Counted from the stretch's first letter, positions 27,187-36,704 are shown. The stretch is DNA of 64,000 bases from Streptomyces ipomoeae 91-03 (GCF_000317595.1 NZ_AEJC01000397.1:62001-126000); one strand, 5' to 3'. Notes: generated by a model not told the origin, from the sequence alone. Numbers and translations are program-made.

Positions 27187-30100
27187 GCGTGACAGAGCTT
27201 CCCCACCCGCGGCGGCCGGAGTCCGTCGAGCCCGCCGAGGCACCGGCACAAGCGGCGGATGCCGCCCGCAGCCGCTGGCAGCCGCACCGCGCGGGCATCC
27301 TCAACGTCTGGCGCTACTACGACGAGACCTTCACCTTCCACCAGGGCCGCCTGCTGCTGCGCGGTCAGAACGGTTCGGGCAAGTCCAAGGCCCTCGAACT
27401 TCTGCTGCCCTTCCTCTTCGACGCCAGCCTCCGCCCCAACCGCCTGTCCACGTTCGGCGGTTCGGAACGCACCATGCACTGGAACCTGCTGGGCGAGGGC
27501 GCCTCCGGCAAGACCCGCGTCGGATACGTGTGGATGGAGTTCCGCCGCGTCGGCGACGACGGCAGCGAGCGGTGGTTCGGCTGCGGGGCGCGCCTCCAGG
27601 CGACCGTGCACACCAGCGGGGCCCACGCCGACTACTTCACCACCGGCGCCAGGATCGCCCACCCGGACGGTGTGCTCCTCGTCAACGAGGCGGGACAGCC
27701 ACTGACCCGGGCCGCCCTCGCCGAAGCCCTGCGCGACCGCGGCGACGTGCACGCCTCCGCCACCGACTACCGCACGGCCGTACGACGTGAGCTCTTCGCC
27801 GGCATGGGGGAGCAGCGTTACGAGTCGCTGCTGTCCGCCCTGCTCCAGCTGCGCCAGCCCAAGCTGTCCGAACGGCTCGACCCGTCCCTGCTCTCCACCC
27901 TGCTGTCCCGTGCCCTGCCCCCACTGGGCGAAGGAGAGATCGCCGAACTCGCCGAGGGCTTCGAGCGGCTGGACCGCCAGCGCGAACACCTCAAGCGGCT
28001 CGACGACGAGGTGACGGCGGCCGAGACCGTCGCATCCCGGCAGCGCGCCTACGCGCGACGGGTCCTGCGTGCCGGTTCCGCCGCGCTGATCTCGGCGACC
28101 ACCGAGATGGACAACCTCACCCGTGTCGCCCGCCGGAGCGCCGAGCAACTCGAACAGGCGTTGGCGGAACGCGAGTCGGCCCAGGCGCTGCGCGAGGAAC
28201 AGGGACTGCGCGCGCACGCCCTGGAGGAGACCGTCGAGGGCCTGCGCGAGAGCGACGCGTACAAGCAGGGTGAGGAACTCGACCGGCTCCGCCGCCGCAC
28301 GGAAGACATGGCAGCCGCCGCCGGGCGGCAGCGCGCCACCGCCCAGGCCGCTCAGGCCAGGGCGGAGGAGGATCAGCGGTACGCCGACGAGGCCGCGAGG
28401 CAGGCCCGCGCCCTCGACGAGCACGCGCGCGAGGCCGCCGAGGAAGCACGCCGGTCGGCCCGGGCAGCGGGTCTGGAGTCCATCCATCACGAGGCGAGGA
28501 CAATCCTGGGCGCTGATCATGTGGTGCCCCTCCCCGACGGCACGGGGGGTGAGGCGGGCGGCAGTCGGCCCGAGGGCTCCGGCGCTGCACCCACGGTGGG
28601 CGAGAACGGGGCCCGGCAGGCCCGTCGGCTGCTGCGGGGCGCGGTCACCGCCCGACGGCAGCAGGTCACCCTCATCACCGAGGCGATGGACGACCACGAT
28701 CGCGCGGTACGCGACCGGGGCGCCGTCGAGGACCTGCTGGACGAGGCCCGTACGCGGCTCGCGGAGGCGATCGCCCGGCGGGACGAGGCGTCCGGCGCCT
28801 GGGACGACGCCCTCGCCGCGCAGGGGGAACGGCTGCTCGCCTGGGCCGGGGGCTGCGCGGAACTGCGTATCGCCGACCCCGGGGAACTGGTTGCCGGGGC
28901 GGCGACCGAGGCCGCGGTGACGGCCCTGACCGAAGCCGCCGCGCGCCCGCTGGAACAGGAGATCGCCACCGCGGAGGCCACCGCCCGAGCCGCACGCCAG
29001 GGCCTGCGGGACGAGCGGAGCCGACTTGAGGAGGAGGTACGACGGCTGAGCGGTGAGACCGACCTGCCGCCTGCGCCCCCGCTCACCCGCACCACCGTCC
29101 GCACGGCGACGGCGGGAGCACCACTGTGGCGGCTGGTCGCCTTCCGCGAAGGTGTCCCGTTGTCCGTCCAGGCCGCGGTGGAGGCCGCTCTGGAGGCGTC
29201 GGGCCTCATGGACGCGTGGGTCAGCCCCTACGACGGGATCACGCTGCCGGGGCACGACACGCGGGCCGAGGCGGCCCTGGCCGTGGCCGCCCCTGGGCCC
29301 AGCCTGCTGGAGGTGCTGAGGCCCGAGGAGGCCATCCCCGTCCCGGTCGACACCGTGATCCGTATCCTCGCCGGTGTCGCGTACGGCACATATCTGCCCG
29401 GCGGGCACCCCGCGGCCGTGTCGGCCGACGGTGCCTGGCGTCTCGCGCTCGCCACCGGTACCTGGAGCAAGCCGGAACCGGCCCACATCGGCGCCCTCGC
29501 GCGACAGCGGGCCCGGCAGCGCAGGATCGGTGAACTGACCGAGCGCATCAGCGAGACGAACGCCTCCCTCGCCGCGCTCGACGATCAACTGCGCGGCCTC
29601 GCCGCTCGCCGCGCCCGGCTGGACGCCGACCGCGCCGCTCGCCCCGACCACCGGGAACTCGACGCCCGGCGGCGCGACTGGGACCGCGCCGAGGAAAGAG
29701 TGGCCGCTCGGGACGACGCCGTACGTGACGCCGCCGGGCAACTGGCACGGCGCGAGAGCGAGGTGGAGGGCACTCTGCGCACGCTCAGCCGCCGGGCCGC
29801 GGAACACGGACTGCCCACCGACCGCGACCGATTGCGTGAACTCTCCGCCGACATCGACCGGTTCCGGGACTCCGCCGACAGCTGGGTGGACGCCCGCCTC
29901 ACCGCGACCGCCGCCGCCGACAGGGCCCACCAGTTGGCCGCGCAGGCGGAGCGCTCGCGCCGGACCGCCGGGGAACAGGCCGAGGTGGCGGCTGCCGCCG
30001 AAGCGGAGGCGGCCGGGCTGAAGGCCCGCCTGGAGGCGGTGGAAGCCACCGTCGGCGAGGACTACCGGCAGATCGTCGCACGCGTCGCCGAGGCGCGCGC

Positions 30101-31340
30101 CGAGCTGCGCCGCTGCCGCGAGGAGGCCGGCCGGGCGGCCGACCTCCTGCTGCGCCTGGAAGGGCGCATCGGAGAGCTGCGGGCCACCAGCGGACAGGAC
30201 GCCGAACGACGGGAACAGGCTGTCGCGACCCGGGACGGCGCGGCGCACCGGTTCCGGCACCTGTGCCTGGTCGGGCTGGCCGAGGACGCCGGCATCACAC
30301 CGGAACTCGACGCCGGGGACGGCACCAAGGCCACCTTGGAGGCCGCCCGTGCCACAGCGGCGAAGTGGCCCGGCATCCCACACGCCCCACGCAACCTGGG
30401 CGACGCCGCGACCCGCCTCTCCGAAGCGGTCCACGAGGCCCGCCGGCGCCTCGGTGCCCGCGCCGACCTGGACCTGGAACCCGACGACGACATCCAGCTC
30501 TTCACCGCGACCCTGGACGGCGTACGCGTGGGGGCGACGGGCCTGCTCACCACGCTCACCCAGGAACGCGACCGCAGCCGCGACGACATCACCACCGCCG
30601 AGCGGCGCCTCTTCGACCAGATCCTCACCGGCGACATCCGCCGCCACCTCGCGGCCCGCATCCGCCAGGCCGGCGAACTCGTCGACCGTATGAACGGGCA
30701 CCTGGAGCGGGTCCGTACCGCCTCCAACGTCGCCGTCCAACTCGTCTGGGACGTCCGCCCGGATCTTCCGGACAGCACCCGCACCGCCCGCCAGCTGCTC
30801 CTCAAGGACCCCGGCCGGGTCACCGAGACCGACCGGGAGGCCCTGCACGCCTTCTTCCGCGCCCGTATCGAGGAGGCCAAGGACGGCGACACGGCCGCGA
30901 GCTGGGAGGAACAGCTCGGCGAGGTGCTCGACTACACCGCCTGGCACCGCTTCACCGTCCGCCTGGACCGGGCGAACGGGACCGGCTGGCAGCCGCTGAC
31001 CAAGAAGCTGCACGGTGCGCTCTCCGGCGGAGAGAAGGCCATCGCACTGCACCTGCCGCTGTTCGCCGCCGTCGCCGCCCACTACGAGGCCGTGCCCCTG
31101 GCACCCCGGCCGATCCTGCTGGACGAGGTCTTCGTCGGCGTCGACACCGTCAACCGCGGACAGGTCTTCGCGCTGCTCACCGCACTCGACCTGGATCTCA
31201 TGGTCACCTCCGACCACGAGTGGTGCACCTACGGCGAGCTGCCCGGCATCGCCGTCCACCAACTCCTCACCGACGGGGACGACGACGCGGTCACCAGCGC
31301 CCGCTTCGTCTGGAACGGCACCGACCTGGAGGCGGGATGA
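27183..31340 (+). CDS. jetC: Wadjet type II SMC-like ATPase JetC (TIGR02680)
   Basis: The 1385-residue protein is an SMC/Rad50-type ATPase. Walker A is GQNGSGKS at residues 61-68. Two long Arg/Glu/Ala-rich coiled coils flank a globular hinge-like domain at roughly residues 635-765. The C-terminal head has the ABC signature LSGGEK at 1280-1285 and Walker B PILLDE ending in Asp1314-Glu1315. The length fits the TIGR02680 family. In Wadjet this ATPase is thought to extrude DNA loops on small circular DNA. The GTG at 27183 overlaps the jetB stop and has a GGAAGGAG site eight bases upstream. Confidence 0.92.
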   Translation: MSVTELPHPRRPESVEPAEAPAQAADAARSRWQPHRAGILNVWRYYDETFTFHQGRLLLRGQNGSGKSKALELLLPFLFDASLRPNRLSTFGGSERTMHWNLLGEGASGKTRVGYVWMEFRRVGDDGSERWFGCGARLQATVHTSGAHADYFTTGARIAHPDGVLLVNEAGQPLTRAALAEALRDRGDVHASATDYRTAVRRELFAGMGEQRYESLLSALLQLRQPKLSERLDPSLLSTLLSRALPPLGEGEIAELAEGFERLDRQREHLKRLDDEVTAAETVASRQRAYARRVLRAGSAALISATTEMDNLTRVARRSAEQLEQALAERESAQALREEQGLRAHALEETVEGLRESDAYKQGEELDRLRRRTEDMAAAAGRQRATAQAAQARAEEDQRYADEAARQARALDEHAREAAEEARRSARAAGLESIHHEARTILGADHVVPLPDGTGGEAGGSRPEGSGAAPTVGENGARQARRLLRGAVTARRQQVTLITEAMDDHDRAVRDRGAVEDLLDEARTRLAEAIARRDEASGAWDDALAAQGERLLAWAGGCAELRIADPGELVAGAATEAAVTALTEAAARPLEQEIATAEATARAARQGLRDERSRLEEEVRRLSGETDLPPAPPLTRTTVRTATAGAPLWRLVAFREGVPLSVQAAVEAALEASGLMDAWVSPYDGITLPGHDTRAEAALAVAAPGPSLLEVLRPEEAIPVPVDTVIRILAGVAYGTYLPGGHPAAVSADGAWRLALATGTWSKPEPAHIGALARQRARQRRIGELTERISETNASLAALDDQLRGLAARRARLDADRAARPDHRELDARRRDWDRAEERVAARDDAVRDAAGQLARRESEVEGTLRTLSRRAAEHGLPTDRDRLRELSADIDRFRDSADSWVDARLTATAAADRAHQLAAQAERSRRTAGEQAEVAAAAEAEAAGLKARLEAVEATVGEDYRQIVARVAEARAELRRCREEAGRAADLLLRLEGRIGELRATSGQDAERREQAVATRDGAAHRFRHLCLVGLAEDAGITPELDAGDGTKATLEAARATAAKWPGIPHAPRNLGDAATRLSEAVHEARRRLGARADLDLEPDDDIQLFTATLDGVRVGATGLLTTLTQERDRSRDDITTAERRLFDQILTGDIRRHLAARIRQAGELVDRMNGHLERVRTASNVAVQLVWDVRPDLPDSTRTARQLLLKDPGRVTETDREALHAFFRARIEEAKDGDTAASWEEQLGEVLDYTAWHRFTVRLDRANGTGWQPLTKKLHGALSGGEKAIALHLPLFAAVAAHYEAVPLAPRPILLDEVFVGVDTVNRGQVFALLTALDLDLMVTSDHEWCTYGELPGIAVHQLLTDGDDDAVTSARFVWNGTDLEAG

Positions 31341-32578
31341 CCCACCCGGAACCGGCCCCGGGCGAACGCACCCTGCGCCGCCCCGAACTCCGTCCGCTCT
31401 GGCACACGGTCCACGACCGCCTCTCCTCCGGCCGCCCCGTCACACGGGTGCGCCTCGGACCGCTCGACGACGCCCAACGCGAAGCCCTCGCCGACCTCCT
31501 CGGTCTGGACCGGCTGCCGGACGTCCGGCCCTCCGTGGCCCTGGCCCGGCTGGAAGAAGCCGTCACCGAGCTGTGCGGCCGTACCGTGCGCGAAACCGTC
31601 ACCGAACTCGTGGGCCCCCTCGACGACCGGGCGGGCGAACGACGCCGCCAGGACGGCGAACGCGCCGAATTGTGGACATGGCTGGACGGCCACGACATCG
31701 TGCGGGCTCTGCCGGCGCTCGCCGACTGGGTCGCCTCCTGCCGAGCCACCGGTCTGGTCGACGGCTCACCGGAACGCACCCGATCCCTGCTGACCGACGC
31801 GCTGACCGTGCTCGCGGAGCTCCCCGCCCGAGCTGAGCCCCTGCCCGTGTTCGCCGCCCGAGTCCTGAAGGGCGACTCCCACGCGCTCGACGACGGCACC
31901 CGCCTTTCCACCCTCGTCCTGCGTGCCCTGGCGACCCTCCACGACACCGCCCCGCCACAGTCCGCGGCGGACCGGCGCGCCCTGTGGGCTCGCGCGGGTG
32001 TCGCCGACGACGACCTGTCCGCCACCGTTCTCGTCGGTGGACTGCGCCCGTCCGGCGACGGTCCGCTCGCCCGCGTGGCCCGCGTCTGTGCCGAGGCCGG
32101 GCAGGCGGCCAGCCTGACCCTCGCCCAACTGCGGGCCCCGGGCGAGTTCACGCTCGATGCCGACCCCGCGCCCGTCGTCCACGCCGTGGAGAATCCCAGC
32201 GTCCTGGCCCTCGCGGTACGCCGCTTCGGGCCGGACTGTCCGCCGCTCGTGTGCACGTCCGGCTGGCCCAACAGCGCGGCCATCCATCTCCTCCGCCTCC
32301 TCGCGGACCAGGGCGCCGTCCTTCGCTACCACGGCGACTTCGACGGTGAGGGCATCCGCATCGCCGCGTATCTCCTGGACAAGACGCCGGCACGCCCCTG
32401 GCGCATGACGGCGGCGGACTACCGCGCCGCGGTCGCCCGCACACCGCACGGCCCTCGGCCGGGCCGTCTGACCGAGGCACCCTGGGACCCCGAACTCACC
32501 CGTGCCATGACCGAACACGGCATCGCCGTGGTCGAGGAACTGGTGGCCGACGTCCTGCTGGCGGACCTGGCTATGTGA
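31337..32578 (+). CDS. jetD: Wadjet type II nuclease subunit JetD (DUF3323/DUF2399, TIGR02679)
   Basis: The 413-residue protein matches TIGR02679. An N-terminal DUF3323-like helical part is followed by a C-terminal TOPRIM-type DUF2399 domain. The TOPRIM residues are visible: Glu285 in VHAVENPSV, and Asp334 and Asp336 in HGDFDGEGIRIA. In studied Wadjet systems JetD is the topoisomerase VI-like nuclease that cuts the plasmid after loop extrusion stalls. All catalytic acids are intact, so the system looks functional. The ATG overlaps the jetC stop. Confidence 0.9.
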   Translation: MTHPEPAPGERTLRRPELRPLWHTVHDRLSSGRPVTRVRLGPLDDAQREALADLLGLDRLPDVRPSVALARLEEAVTELCGRTVRETVTELVGPLDDRAGERRRQDGERAELWTWLDGHDIVRALPALADWVASCRATGLVDGSPERTRSLLTDALTVLAELPARAEPLPVFAARVLKGDSHALDDGTRLSTLVLRALATLHDTAPPQSAADRRALWARAGVADDDLSATVLVGGLRPSGDGPLARVARVCAEAGQAASLTLAQLRAPGEFTLDADPAPVVHAVENPSVLALAVRRFGPDCPPLVCTSGWPNSAAIHLLRLLADQGAVLRYHGDFDGEGIRIAAYLLDKTPARPWRMTAADYRAAVARTPHGPRPGRLTEAPWDPELTRAMTEHGIAVVEELVADVLLADLAM

Positions 32579-32789
32579 ACCGGTAAAGCTCGGCTTTCCA
32601 TCGCGATGGGCAATCGTTGCGCGAGCGGCTTGAAATACCCTCAACTTCCCGGGACCAAGTGGTGTATCGCCAATGGAATCCGGCAAATCGGACTGCACTA
32701 TACCGGTTCATGGACATCGATAGGGCAGCCGGTTAGGTTGTCCCGCGTCACATCCAGACCGGCCGTGCGTCACGTGAGGGGAGCCGCAG
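32579..32789. other. A/T-richer intergenic segment between jetD and the beta-mannosidase
   Basis: The first 150 bases are markedly less G/C-rich than neighbouring DNA. A 10-base inverted repeat, tgaaccggta, begins in the last codons of jetD (32576-32585) and pairs with taccggttca at 32701-32710. A GAGGGGAG ribosome site precedes the mannosidase ATG. No small gene is supported. Confidence 0.6.
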
Positions 32790-35270
32790 ATGAAGGACGT
32801 CACCCTGCTCAGCGACGGGTGGGGGCTGTGCCACGAGGGCGCGGTGCTGCCCGCCCGGGTGCCGGGCTGTGTCCACACCGACCTGCTGGACGCGGGGCTC
32901 ATCCCCGACCCCTTCATCGGCACCAACGAGCACGAGATCGCCTGGGTCGGCGAGCGGGAATGGACCTACACCACCCGGCTGACCGCCTCCGGCACCGCGC
33001 ACGAGCGCACCGATCTGGTCTTCGACGGCCTCGACACGGCCACCGAGATCACCCTGGACGGGGAGGTGCTCGGCCGGACCCGCAACATGCACCGCATGTA
33101 CCGCTTCGACGTCACCGGCCGCGACGGCGAACTGCGCGTGCGCTTCCTCCCGGCGCACGAAGAGGCGGAGGCCGTACGGCAGTCGACCGGCGACCGCCCG
33201 AACGTCTATCCGGCGCCCTCGCAGTACATCCGCAAGATGGCGTGCGGCTTCGGCTGGGACTGGGGCCCCACCGTCGTCACCGCCGGAATGTGGCGGCCCG
33301 TCCGTCTGGAGCACTGGTCGACCGCCCGGATCTCCCAGGTCCGGCCCCTGGTCACGGTCGCCGGACGACGGGGCCGCGTGGAGGTCCACCTCACCGTGGA
33401 GCGCACCGCCACCGGCACCGGACGTCCCCTGACCGCGCGGGCGTCGGTGGCCGGGGTGGACACCGAGGTCACCGTCGAGGACGGACACGCGCTGCTCACG
33501 CTGGAGGTGCCCGACCCCGAGCTGTGGTGGCCGCGCGGCCACGGCGAACAGCCGCTGTACGACCTGACCGTCACCCTCGCCGACGGCGACACCGCACTCG
33601 ACACCTGGCAGCGCCGGATCGGCTTCCGCGCCATCGAGCTGGACCGCACCGCCGACGAGCACGGCACCGGCTTCACCCTCGTCGTCAACGGCGTGCGCCT
33701 CTTCGCGCGCGGCGTGAACTGGATCCCCGACGACGTCCTGCCCTCCCGCGTCACCCCCGAGCGCTACCGCCACCGCCTCACCCAGGCCGCCGAGGCGAAC
33801 GTCGACCTCGTCCGCGTCTGGGGCGGCGGCATCTACGAGGACGACGCCTTCTACGACGTGTGCGACGAACTCGGCCTGATGGTCTGGCAGGACTTCCTCT
33901 TCGCCTGCTCCGCCTACCCCGAGGAACAGCCACTGCGCGGCGAGGTGGAGGCCGAGGCGCGCGAGAACGTCGTACGGCTGATGCCGCACCCCTCGCTGAT
34001 GCTGTGGAACGGCAACAACGAGAACCTCTGGGGCTTCCGGGACTGGGGCTGGGAGCCCGAACTCGCGGGCGACTCCTGGGGCGAGGGGTACTACCTCGGC
34101 CTGCTGCCCCGTGTCGTCGCCGAGCTGGACCCGACCCGGCCCTACACGGCGGGCAGCCCCTGGTCCGGCTCCTGGGACCACCACCCCAACGACCCGGCGC
34201 ACGGCACCCACCACTCCTGGGAGGTGTGGAACCGGCGGGACTACGCCGAGTACCGCGACAGCGTCCCCCGGTTCGTCGCCGAGTTCGGCTGGCAGGCCCC
34301 GCCCGCGCTGGCCACCCTGCGTCGCGCGCTGCCCGGTGAGGAGCTCGCCCCCGACTCGCCCGGGATGCTCCACCACCAGAAGGCCGAGGACGGCAACGGC
34401 AAGCTGAACCGCGGGGTCGCCCGCCACTTCGCCTTCCCCGAGGGCGACTTCGACCGCTGGCACTATCTGACCCAGGTGGTCCAGGCCCGGGCCGTCGCCG
34501 CCGGTATCGAGCACTGGCGTTCCCACTGGCCGGTCTGCGCGGGCACCGTCGTATGGCAGCTGAACGACTGCTGGCCGGTCAGCTCCTGGGCGGCCATCGA
34601 CGGGGACGGCCGGCTCAAGCCGCTCCACCACGAGCTGCGGCGCGTGTACGCGGACCGGCTGCTCACCCTCCAGCCCGCCCCGGACGGTGTGGTGCTGGCC
34701 CTGGCCAACCAGTCGGCCGAGGACTGGGCCGCCCGGGTCACCGTGCGTCGGGTGACCGCCGACGGCACGGTCACCGCCGAGACGACGGTCGCGGCCGACG
34801 TGGACGCGCGCGGCGCGGTACGCATGCCCCTTCCCGCCGACTTCGCGCTCGGCGCGGAGGGCACCAAGGAGTTCCTGGTGGCGGACGCGTGGGGGTCCCC
34901 CCGTCCGAGCGAAGCCGAGAGTGGAGGAGAGGTCGAGGGTGGGGGAGAGGTCGAGCGTGGGGGAGGCCTGCGCGCGCTGCACTTCGCCGTGCCGGACCGC
35001 GAGTTCGCCTACCCCCGGCCGCGGTTCGACGTACAGGTGGAGACGGATCCCGGCTCCGGACCGGACGCTACAGTCGACGTCGTGGTCACAGCACGCACCT
35101 TGGTACGCGATCTCCTTCTGCAGCCCGACCGTCTCGCCCCGGCGGCGGTGGCCGACACGGGCCTGGTCACGCTGCTCCCCGGTGAGCAGGTCCGGATCCG
35201 GGTCGGCGGCTGGTCCGAGCCCACCGTCGCCGGTGCCCGCTCGGCGCTCTTCTGCGTGGAACCGGCGTGA
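32790..35270 (+). CDS. Glycoside hydrolase family 2 protein, probable beta-mannosidase
   Basis: The 826-residue protein has the GH2 domain order: a jelly-roll sugar-binding N terminus (PARVPGCVHTDLL), an immunoglobulin-like domain, then a TIM barrel with VNGVRLFARGVNWIP. The likely acid/base Glu is in LWNGNNENLWG and the nucleophile Glu in VAEFGWQAPP. PGCVHTDLL and the GFGWDWGP segment are typical of beta-mannosidases. No signal peptide is present, so it acts on imported manno-oligosaccharides. A Gly/Glu-rich insertion near residue 700 (GGEVEGGGEVERGGG) comes from a dispersed repeat. The stop overlaps the LacI gene. Confidence 0.9.
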   Translation: MKDVTLLSDGWGLCHEGAVLPARVPGCVHTDLLDAGLIPDPFIGTNEHEIAWVGEREWTYTTRLTASGTAHERTDLVFDGLDTATEITLDGEVLGRTRNMHRMYRFDVTGRDGELRVRFLPAHEEAEAVRQSTGDRPNVYPAPSQYIRKMACGFGWDWGPTVVTAGMWRPVRLEHWSTARISQVRPLVTVAGRRGRVEVHLTVERTATGTGRPLTARASVAGVDTEVTVEDGHALLTLEVPDPELWWPRGHGEQPLYDLTVTLADGDTALDTWQRRIGFRAIELDRTADEHGTGFTLVVNGVRLFARGVNWIPDDVLPSRVTPERYRHRLTQAAEANVDLVRVWGGGIYEDDAFYDVCDELGLMVWQDFLFACSAYPEEQPLRGEVEAEARENVVRLMPHPSLMLWNGNNENLWGFRDWGWEPELAGDSWGEGYYLGLLPRVVAELDPTRPYTAGSPWSGSWDHHPNDPAHGTHHSWEVWNRRDYAEYRDSVPRFVAEFGWQAPPALATLRRALPGEELAPDSPGMLHHQKAEDGNGKLNRGVARHFAFPEGDFDRWHYLTQVVQARAVAAGIEHWRSHWPVCAGTVVWQLNDCWPVSSWAAIDGDGRLKPLHHELRRVYADRLLTLQPAPDGVVLALANQSAEDWAARVTVRRVTADGTVTAETTVAADVDARGAVRMPLPADFALGAEGTKEFLVADAWGSPRPSEAESGGEVEGGGEVERGGGLRALHFAVPDREFAYPRPRFDVQVETDPGSGPDATVDVVVTARTLVRDLLLQPDRLAPAAVADTGLVTLLPGEQVRIRVGGWSEPTVAGARSALFCVEPA
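34890..34972. repeat. Dispersed Streptomyces-type repeat with internal tandem units, inside the mannosidase gene
   Basis: A ggggtccccccg hairpin-type element begins at 34890. It is followed by near-tandem gagaggtcgag units up to 34972. The frame stays open, giving a Gly/Glu-rich loop in the protein. A related element occurs at 55796-55831. Confidence 0.75.
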
Positions 35271-36313
35271 GCGTCCCGGCCTCCCGTGTGCCCGCCTCCC
35301 GCGTCACGATCAAGGACGTCGCGGCACGAGCCGGTGTGTCCAAGGGCGCGGTGTCCATGGCCTTCAACAACAAGCCCGGTGTCTCCGAGGCCACTCGGGA
35401 CCGTATCTTCCAGGCGGCCCAGGAGCTGGGCTGGGCGCCCAACGCCCGGGCCCGCGGCCTCTCCTCCGGGACCCGGGTGGACACCATCGGCCTGGCGATC
35501 TGCCGCCCGGCCCGGCTGCTCGGCCTGGAACCCTTCTACATGGAGTTCATCTCCGGGGTCGAGAGCGTGCTGGCCGAGCGGTCCTGCTCGCTGCTGCTGC
35601 ACCTGGTGCGCGACCCCGACGAGGAGATCACGCTCCAGGAGAACTGGTGGCGGGCGCGGCAGGTCGGCGGCTCGATCCTGGTCGACTTCCGGCAGAACGA
35701 CCCCCGGGTGCCGGCGCTGCGGGCCGTCGGACTGCCCGTGGTGGCGGTCGGCCATCCGTCCCTGACGGGCGGTTTCACCTCGGTGTGGACCGAGGACGCC
35801 GTCGCCGCCGCCGAGGCGGTCCGCTATCTGGCCGCGCTCGGCCACAAGCGCATCGCCAGGGTCGGCGGACCCGCCGGACTCGGCCACAGCGCCATCCGCA
35901 CCGAGGCGTTCGCGGAGGCGGCACGCGAACTCGGGCTGACCGGCGACCTCCAGGTCACCACCGGGTACGAGGGGGAGGAGGGCGCCCGCGCCACCCGCTC
36001 GCTGCTGCTCAGGGCGGACCGGCCCACGGCGATCCTCTACGACAACGACATCATGGCGGTCGCCGGGGCCGCCGTCGCGGCCGAACTGGGGCTGTCCGTA
36101 CCGCAGCAGCTTTCCCTTCTCGCGTGGGACGACTCCCAGCTGTGCCGGCTGACCCACCCCCCGCTGTCCGCGATGAGCCACGACATCCACGGCTTCGGGG
36201 CCGATGTGGCCCGGACCCTGTTCGCGGTCATCGACGGAGAGAATCCCGAGTCCCACCAGGTCCCCACGCCGTCCCTCACCCCACGCGGCTCGACGGCACC
36301 GCCGCCGGGATAG
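35267..36313 (+). CDS. LacI family transcriptional regulator
   Basis: The 348-residue protein has the LacI helix-turn-helix TIKDVAARAGVSKGAVSMAF at about residues 14-33, followed by the hinge helix (ARARGLSSGTR) and a periplasmic-binding-protein-like effector domain. The start GTG overlaps the mannosidase stop (GTGA), so it is the second gene of that operon and is most likely its sugar-responsive repressor. The C terminus ends in a Pro-rich tail. The effector is presumably a mannose-containing oligosaccharide, inferred from the partner gene. Confidence 0.9.
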   Translation: MSVPASRVPASRVTIKDVAARAGVSKGAVSMAFNNKPGVSEATRDRIFQAAQELGWAPNARARGLSSGTRVDTIGLAICRPARLLGLEPFYMEFISGVESVLAERSCSLLLHLVRDPDEEITLQENWWRARQVGGSILVDFRQNDPRVPALRAVGLPVVAVGHPSLTGGFTSVWTEDAVAAAEAVRYLAALGHKRIARVGGPAGLGHSAIRTEAFAEAARELGLTGDLQVTTGYEGEEGARATRSLLLRADRPTAILYDNDIMAVAGAAVAAELGLSVPQQLSLLAWDDSQLCRLTHPPLSAMSHDIHGFGADVARTLFAVIDGENPESHQVPTPSLTPRGSTAPPPG

Positions 36314-36328
36314 GGCTCAGGTGAGGGA

Positions 36329-36356
36329 TGGCCCGGAGCATCATGGCCCCGGGCCA
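36329..36356 (+). terminator. Intrinsic-type hairpin after the LacI gene
   Basis: Perfect 8-base arms tggcccgg and ccgggcca are separated by 12 bases, starting 16 bases after the LacI stop. No U-tract follows, as is usual in Streptomyces. Confidence 0.6.
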
Positions 36357-36704
36357 CTGTCATGTCTCCCCGTCCGTACGGTCAGGGGCGGCGGGGTCCG
36401 ATCGCATCGCGGACGTCACTCGTTCGCGTCCCGGAGAGTGCGCGGGATGCGTTCCGGACGGTGGCGGTCCTCGAGTGGGAGCGGACCGGTGACGTGGGTG
36501 CGGAGATGGGCGACGCGGGCGGTCATCGCGCGGTCCAGTGCCTCGGCGCCCTCACGCCGCCAGGGCGGCAGAAAGCCGCGGCCGGAAGAAGCCGCCGTTG
36601 CGCTATCCGCTCTTGCGGTTATTGCCGCCGCTGGGCGAGTTGTCCGCCGACGACGGCGAGCTGATGTGACGAGGGGTACGGCCGGCGGCGCGTCGCGAGA
36701 GAAG
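36357..36704. other. Intergenic stretch with a possible C-terminal gene remnant on the minus strand
   Basis: On the minus strand from about 36575 down to the TGA at 36416-36418, about 53 codons have strong G/C third positions and read like a protein C terminus (LPPWRREGAEALDRAMTARV, ending LRDANE). Upstream of that the codon bias disappears and no start codon fits. This may be the tail of a decayed gene. Its family is not recognised. Confidence 0.35.

Noticed and set aside
27057..31262. A 1401-codon minus-strand frame opposite jetC
   Set aside because: JetC has Walker A, Walker B and ABC signature motifs and couples with jetB and jetD. The opposite frame has no recognisable domain and is a shadow.
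24290..32578. Type I Wadjet or a MukBEF/MksBEF condensin
   Set aside because: The A and B subunits are of DUF2397/DUF2398 type, not DUF3375/DUF4194, and the C subunit is the TIGR02680 form, so type II fits best.
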